The position numbers and the translations under genes are program-made. From M55B118 sp964501715 (GTDB lineage Bacteria; Bacillota_I; Bacilli_A; Izemoplasmatales; Izemoplasmataceae): a stretch of 7,043 nt of DNA. Below, piece by piece: positions 5,710-7,043 of this stretch. The notes below the pieces were generated by a model. The model was not told where the DNA came from. It worked only from the letters and a program-made list of their open reading frames with translations, and ran no database searches. Position 1 is the stretch's first letter. The number at the start of each line of letters is the position of its first letter. The stretch covers positions 1-7,043 of the forward strand of contig CAZCTR010000036.1 of the NCBI GenBank assembly GCA_964501715.1. The letters run 5' to 3'.

Positions 5710-6828
5710 TCAATCTTCCTGTGAGAACCCGAACGGCTGGGTGAGCGTCTTGGCTTCGTTCGGACCGTCCTCATCACGAATGAGTTTCGCACGTACGTAA
5801 TTGCCTTCGAAAGAGCCGTATTCAAAGGTCTCGCCTTCACCGACCTGGATCGGTATGAAGAACTCGTCGGCCCCATGGAACCATTGGATGGCGTCATAGT
5901 CGTCGCCTTCGATGGTGATGGTGCGCGCCTTTTCATCCACAGTGATGCTTTGGATGGTGGGGGCGTCTATGGCGCTGTCGTTCACATTGGAAGCGAAGAA
6001 GTGCCCTTGTCTCAAACTTTGTCTCAAAGCGTCCTCAGTGAAGTCGCCCGATATAAGCTGATGGGTGAAGGAACGGTGTATATTGCCGCTCTCTCCGTCT
6101 CCATGATAGTCGTCGTTTCCAAGGCCCCAGACAGGTCTTTCGGGCATGGTTTCGACAAGGATTGAGTCCCAAAGTCCACGGTCGTCAGGATGCTGGTCAT
6201 AGCGGTTGTAGACCTCAAGACCGAGAAGCTGGTCGGTGCTGTAGGTCTCAAACAGCTCGACCCACCAGGCGTTGGAGAACATGTCGCCTTCTTCATAATC
6301 CCTGTATGGCTTCCATTCCCTTCCGGGGTGGGCAATGAACATGACGGAATCCTCTATCTCCGCCATCTCGTCAAGACTGTTGTGGAAGGCCTCGGGATCT
6401 CCCGATAGGGAATCGGGCAGGTCGTATTTGTAATCCGTGAACAGGGATACGACATCCGGGAACCAGCTGTTGCGGGTGATGGTGAGCTCGTTGCCTTCGA
6501 TGTCAAGCATGCCGAGCGCTTCGGGGTCCCTGTCCTCCCAGGTTGGGTCAATATCGGAGAAAGTCCAAGGATAAGCCACTTCGTCATGGTCTGTGAGTGC
6601 GAGTATGTCATAGCCGTATTCATGGTAATGGTCGACGACTTCATGCGGCATCCCGCTGCCGTCGGAATAGGTTGTATGCGTATGAAGGTTGGTGAGGGCC
6701 TGGTCCGTCACTTCCCAGTCAACATCCTCATAAGGGTTCAACACAAGGACTGTGTTTGGGCTGTCACATGCAAAAAGCGTGAAAAAAAGCGTGCCGATGA
6801 GGAGTGTTGCGAACAGTTTTCTGATCAT
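5710..6828 (-). CDS. PHP-domain metallophosphoesterase-like lipoprotein, 372 aa
   Basis: The N-terminus is a lipoprotein signal: basic MIRK, a hydrophobic stretch and lipobox LFAC with C21, so the protein is expected to be tethered to the outer membrane face. From about residue 45 it is a PHP (polymerase and histidinol phosphatase) domain with its metal ligands visible: HTH (H49, H51), D56, TDHDE (D80, H81), GNE (E114), AHPG (H167), LEVYN (E205) and DDYH (D240, H242). This set fits the trinuclear-metal phosphoesterase families, and the layout resembles CehA/McbA-like metallohydrolases. The last 80 or so residues (about 290-365) look like a small beta domain. The start has GGAGG seven bases upstream. 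The substrate is unknown; the lipid anchor and neighbouring phosphodiesterase suggest a surface phosphoester, but the two genes have separate terminators and promoters. Extracellular PHP proteins can also act on other bonds. Confidence 0.88.
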   Translation of the reverse strand: MIRKLFATLLIGTLFFTLFACDSPNTVLVLNPYEDVDWEVTDQALTNLHTHTTYSDGSGMPHEVVDHYHEYGYDILALTDHDEVAYPWTFSDIDPTWEDRDPEALGMLDIEGNELTITRNSWFPDVVSLFTDYKYDLPDSLSGDPEAFHNSLDEMAEIEDSVMFIAHPGREWKPYRDYEEGDMFSNAWWVELFETYSTDQLLGLEVYNRYDQHPDDRGLWDSILVETMPERPVWGLGNDDYHGDGESGNIHRSFTHQLISGDFTEDALRQSLRQGHFFASNVNDSAIDAPTIQSITVDEKARTITIEGDDYDAIQWFHGADEFFIPIQVGEGETFEYGSFEGNYVRAKLIRDEDGPNEAKTLTQPFGFSQED

Positions 6829-6861
6829 GGTTTCGCCTCCGGAAAATCATATTGTAAATGG

Positions 6862-6890
6862 TTTATATATAAAAATGGTCGGGACGACAA
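6862..6890 (-). promoter_or_regulatory. Possible promoter of the PHP gene, overlapping the tRNA 3' end
   Basis: Minus strand TTGTCG (6885-6890) and TATAAA (6862-6867) are spaced by exactly 17 bases, with four and five matches to the consensus hexamers. The -35 would lie inside the T-arm and acceptor region of the tRNA gene. The alternative is read-through from the tRNA promoter past the short T-run after the CCA. Confidence 0.42.
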
Positions 6891-6952
6891 GATTTGAACT
6901 TGCGACCTCTTGCACCCCATGCAAGCGCTCTACCAAGCTAAGCTACGTCCCG
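6876..6952 (-). tRNA. tRNA-Pro, anticodon GGG, CCA encoded
   Basis: A 77-base cloverleaf. The acceptor stem CGGGACG/CGTCCCG pairs over all 7 bp; the D-arm is GCTT/GAGC; the anticodon stem CTTGC/GCAAG encloses loop ATGGGGT; the variable loop is AGGTC; the T-arm is GCAAG/CTTGT around TTCAAAT; and the gene ends ACCA. The anticodon lies at 6916-6918. GGG reads proline codons CCC and CCU. A short T-run follows the CCA directly and may serve as the transcript end. Confidence 0.96.
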
Positions 6953-6983
6953 ACTGAATGATGTTCATTTAAATTCCCATATA

Positions 6984-7012
6984 ATACTAACACTAATAAA
7001 ACGGATTTTCAA
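6984..7012 (-). promoter_or_regulatory. Promoter of tRNA-Pro
   Basis: Minus strand TTGAAA (7007-7012), a 17-base spacer, then TAGTAT (6984-6989) preceded by TGT, an extended -10. The predicted start near 6977 gives a leader of about 25 bases before the mature tRNA. A second TTGACA-like hexamer lies just upstream (about 7017-7022) but lacks a good -10 at the right distance. Confidence 0.55.
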
Positions 7013-7043
7013 GGGAAATGTCAAAAGGGTGTAAAGGGCCCTT

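Noticed and set aside
6876..6952. tRNA-Pro as a possible integration site for a mobile element
   Set aside because: No integrase, no repeated tRNA 3' end and no change in gene style is visible on the flank inside the window.
7013..7043. AAGGGCCCTT palindrome and repeated AAAGGG at the right edge
   Set aside because: It is too short and cut off by the window edge. It could be part of a neighbouring gene's terminator but cannot be supported here.

Overview
The window looks like chromosome from a Gram-positive (Bacillota-type) bacterium. The signs are strong AGGAGG-type ribosome binding sites, TGn-extended -10 promoters, U-tract hairpin terminators, a YerC/YecD-family TrpR-like regulator, a LacI/CcpA-type operator and a lipobox lipoprotein. 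Base composition is near half G+C. Three of the four complete genes end in TGA and tryptophan is written TGG, so the code is the standard bacterial one, not the Mycoplasma code. The exported proteins are very rich in Asp and Glu, which hints at a salty habitat, but no genus can be named from this alone.

Layout, left to right. (1) At 1-135 is the 3' end of an unidentified plus-strand gene. It converges on a minus-strand gene and shares one bidirectional terminator (158-194) with it. (2) At 206-3091 (minus) is a secreted type I pullulanase with a starch-binding module, CBM48, a complete GH13 active site and an unusual Cys-containing C-terminal membrane tail. It has its own extended -10 promoter, with a LacI/CcpA-like palindrome upstream. 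(3) At 3280-3567 (minus) is a small YerC/YecD regulator whose stop codon lies inside its terminator hairpin. (4) The 3568-3774 gap holds the yerC promoter, an unexplained 10-bp inverted repeat and the terminator of the next gene. (5) At 3775-5604 (minus) is a membrane-embedded glycerophosphodiester phosphodiesterase. (6) At 5710-6828 (minus) is a lipoprotein with a PHP metallophosphoesterase domain. (7) At 6876-6952 (minus) is tRNA-Pro(GGG) with an encoded CCA and its own promoter. The last 30 bases hold nothing I can assign.

Each minus-strand protein gene appears to be its own transcription unit, because a terminator and a promoter separate each pair. The only functional theme is work at the cell surface: pullulanase debranches alpha-glucans outside the cell, and the phosphodiesterase and PHP lipoprotein probably act on phosphoesters at the outer face of the membrane. 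I see no phage, insertion sequence, CRISPR array or defence system. The region is mostly ordinary, and the most interesting details are the pullulanase C-terminal tail, its cysteine loop and the intergenic palindromes.
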